DNA from: Desulfurobacterium sp.
GTDB lineage: Bacteria; Aquificota; Aquificia; Desulfurobacteriales; Desulfurobacteriaceae
DNA: 6,201 nt
NCBI GenBank assembly: GCA_003978805.1
Contig: QNYI01000124.1
Coordinates: forward strand, 1 to 6,201
Reading direction: 5' to 3'
Part shown: positions 6,138 to 6,201 of the stretch, piece after piece
Layout of the letters: each line of letters begins with the position of its first letter
Position numbering within the stretch: position 1 is the stretch's first letter
Translations under genes and position numbers: made by a program
The notes under the pieces: model-generated
Seen by the model: the letters and a program-made list of their open reading frames with translations, nothing else
What the model was told of the DNA's origin: nothing
Database searches by the model: none

Positions 6138-6157
6138 TATATTAAACGTATATATCA
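6135..6157 (+). repeat. AT-rich inverted repeat over the operon's last stop codon
   Basis: TGATATAT (6135-6142) and ATATATCA (6150-6157) are perfect 8-base complements around a 7-base loop, and the first arm contains the TGA stop. A further GATATA at 6163-6168 is complementary to TATATC at 6151-6156, giving a second, competing hairpin. The stem is AT-rich and no run of T follows, so it is a poor intrinsic terminator; it may be a protein-binding site or an RNA 3' stabiliser. Confidence 0.4.
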
Positions 6158-6170
6158 GGCACGATATACC
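6142..6170 (+). promoter_or_regulatory. Candidate promoter for a downstream gene
   Basis: TTAAAC at 6142-6147 and TATACC at 6165-6170 are separated by exactly 17 bases. They match the bacterial -35 and -10 consensus at 3 and 4 of 6 positions. Transcription would begin near 6177, right before the G-run at 6181. The match is modest, but the position fits the candidate RNA gene that follows. Confidence 0.35.
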
Positions 6171-6179
6171 TTAAACATC

Positions 6180-6201
6180 AGGGGGGCAACCTCCAGACAA
6201 T
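6180..6201 (+). ncRNA. Possible 5' end of an RNA gene, perhaps RNase P RNA (runs off the right edge)
   Basis: The last bases read AGGGGGGCAACCTCCAGACAAT with no start codon or reading frame of note. In type A RNase P RNA the 5' strand of helix P1 is followed by CCAGACAGTCGC (as in E. coli M1 RNA); here CCAGACA-T follows a GC-rich strand suitable for a long thermophile P1 helix. A promoter-like pair sits at the right distance upstream. Only about nine bases of diagnostic match are visible, so this is tentative. A simple hairpin (G6181-G6185 pairing with 6190-6194 around a GCAA loop) is the alternative reading. Confidence 0.3.

Noticed and set aside
6181..6194. Short hairpin with a GCAA tetraloop as a rho-independent terminator for the operon
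   Set aside because: The stem is only five pairs with one G-U, and the following bases AGACAAT are not a T-run.
1..6201. CRISPR arrays, tRNA genes, insertion sequences
   Set aside because: No repeated spaced units, cloverleaf-like segments, transposase motifs or terminal inverted repeats were seen.

Overview
The window is bacterial. It opens with the 5' end of dnaX on the minus strand, and its genes carry Shine-Dalgarno-led starts. The proteins are rich in Lys, Glu and Arg, Arg is mostly encoded by AGA/AGG, and the main enzyme is of a split, archaeal-like, ferredoxin-rich type. Together these suggest an anaerobic thermophile such as a member of the Aquificota (Desulfurobacteriaceae-like). 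That placement is inference from style and was not tested by search.

Layout: (1) 1-224, minus strand, N-terminus of DNA polymerase III gamma/tau. (2) 225-294, a short divergent promoter region with overlapping candidate -10 boxes. (3) 295-6137, a tight plus-strand operon of seven genes: the FMN/Fe-S synthase subunit of glutamate synthase, a 4x[4Fe-4S] electron-transfer subunit, a two-gene toxin-antitoxin-like module, an FAD/NADH oxidoreductase, a class II glutamine amidotransferase, and a GXGXG beta-helix subunit. (4) 6138-6201, AT-rich inverted repeats, a plausible promoter, and what may be the first bases of a structured RNA gene, possibly rnpB.

The five metabolic genes together supply every part of a glutamate synthase (GOGAT). 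The amidotransferase would release ammonia from glutamine. The FMN subunit would convert 2-oxoglutarate to glutamate. The FAD subunit would take electrons from NADH and pass them through the polyferredoxin subunit and the fused ferredoxin domain to FMN. The GXGXG subunit would provide the structural beta-helix domain. This electron-input arm differs from the usual fused GltD small subunit.

The most unusual feature is the pair at 2289-2920: a small helical charged protein followed by a TumE-like (DUF6516-type) toxin candidate. The pair sits in the middle of the operon, is fused to it by GTGA and ATGA start/stop overlaps, and has clearly lower GC (about 35-39%) than the sampled flanking genes (about 40-55%). 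It looks like an acquired toxin-antitoxin module that has become part of a core nitrogen-assimilation transcript.
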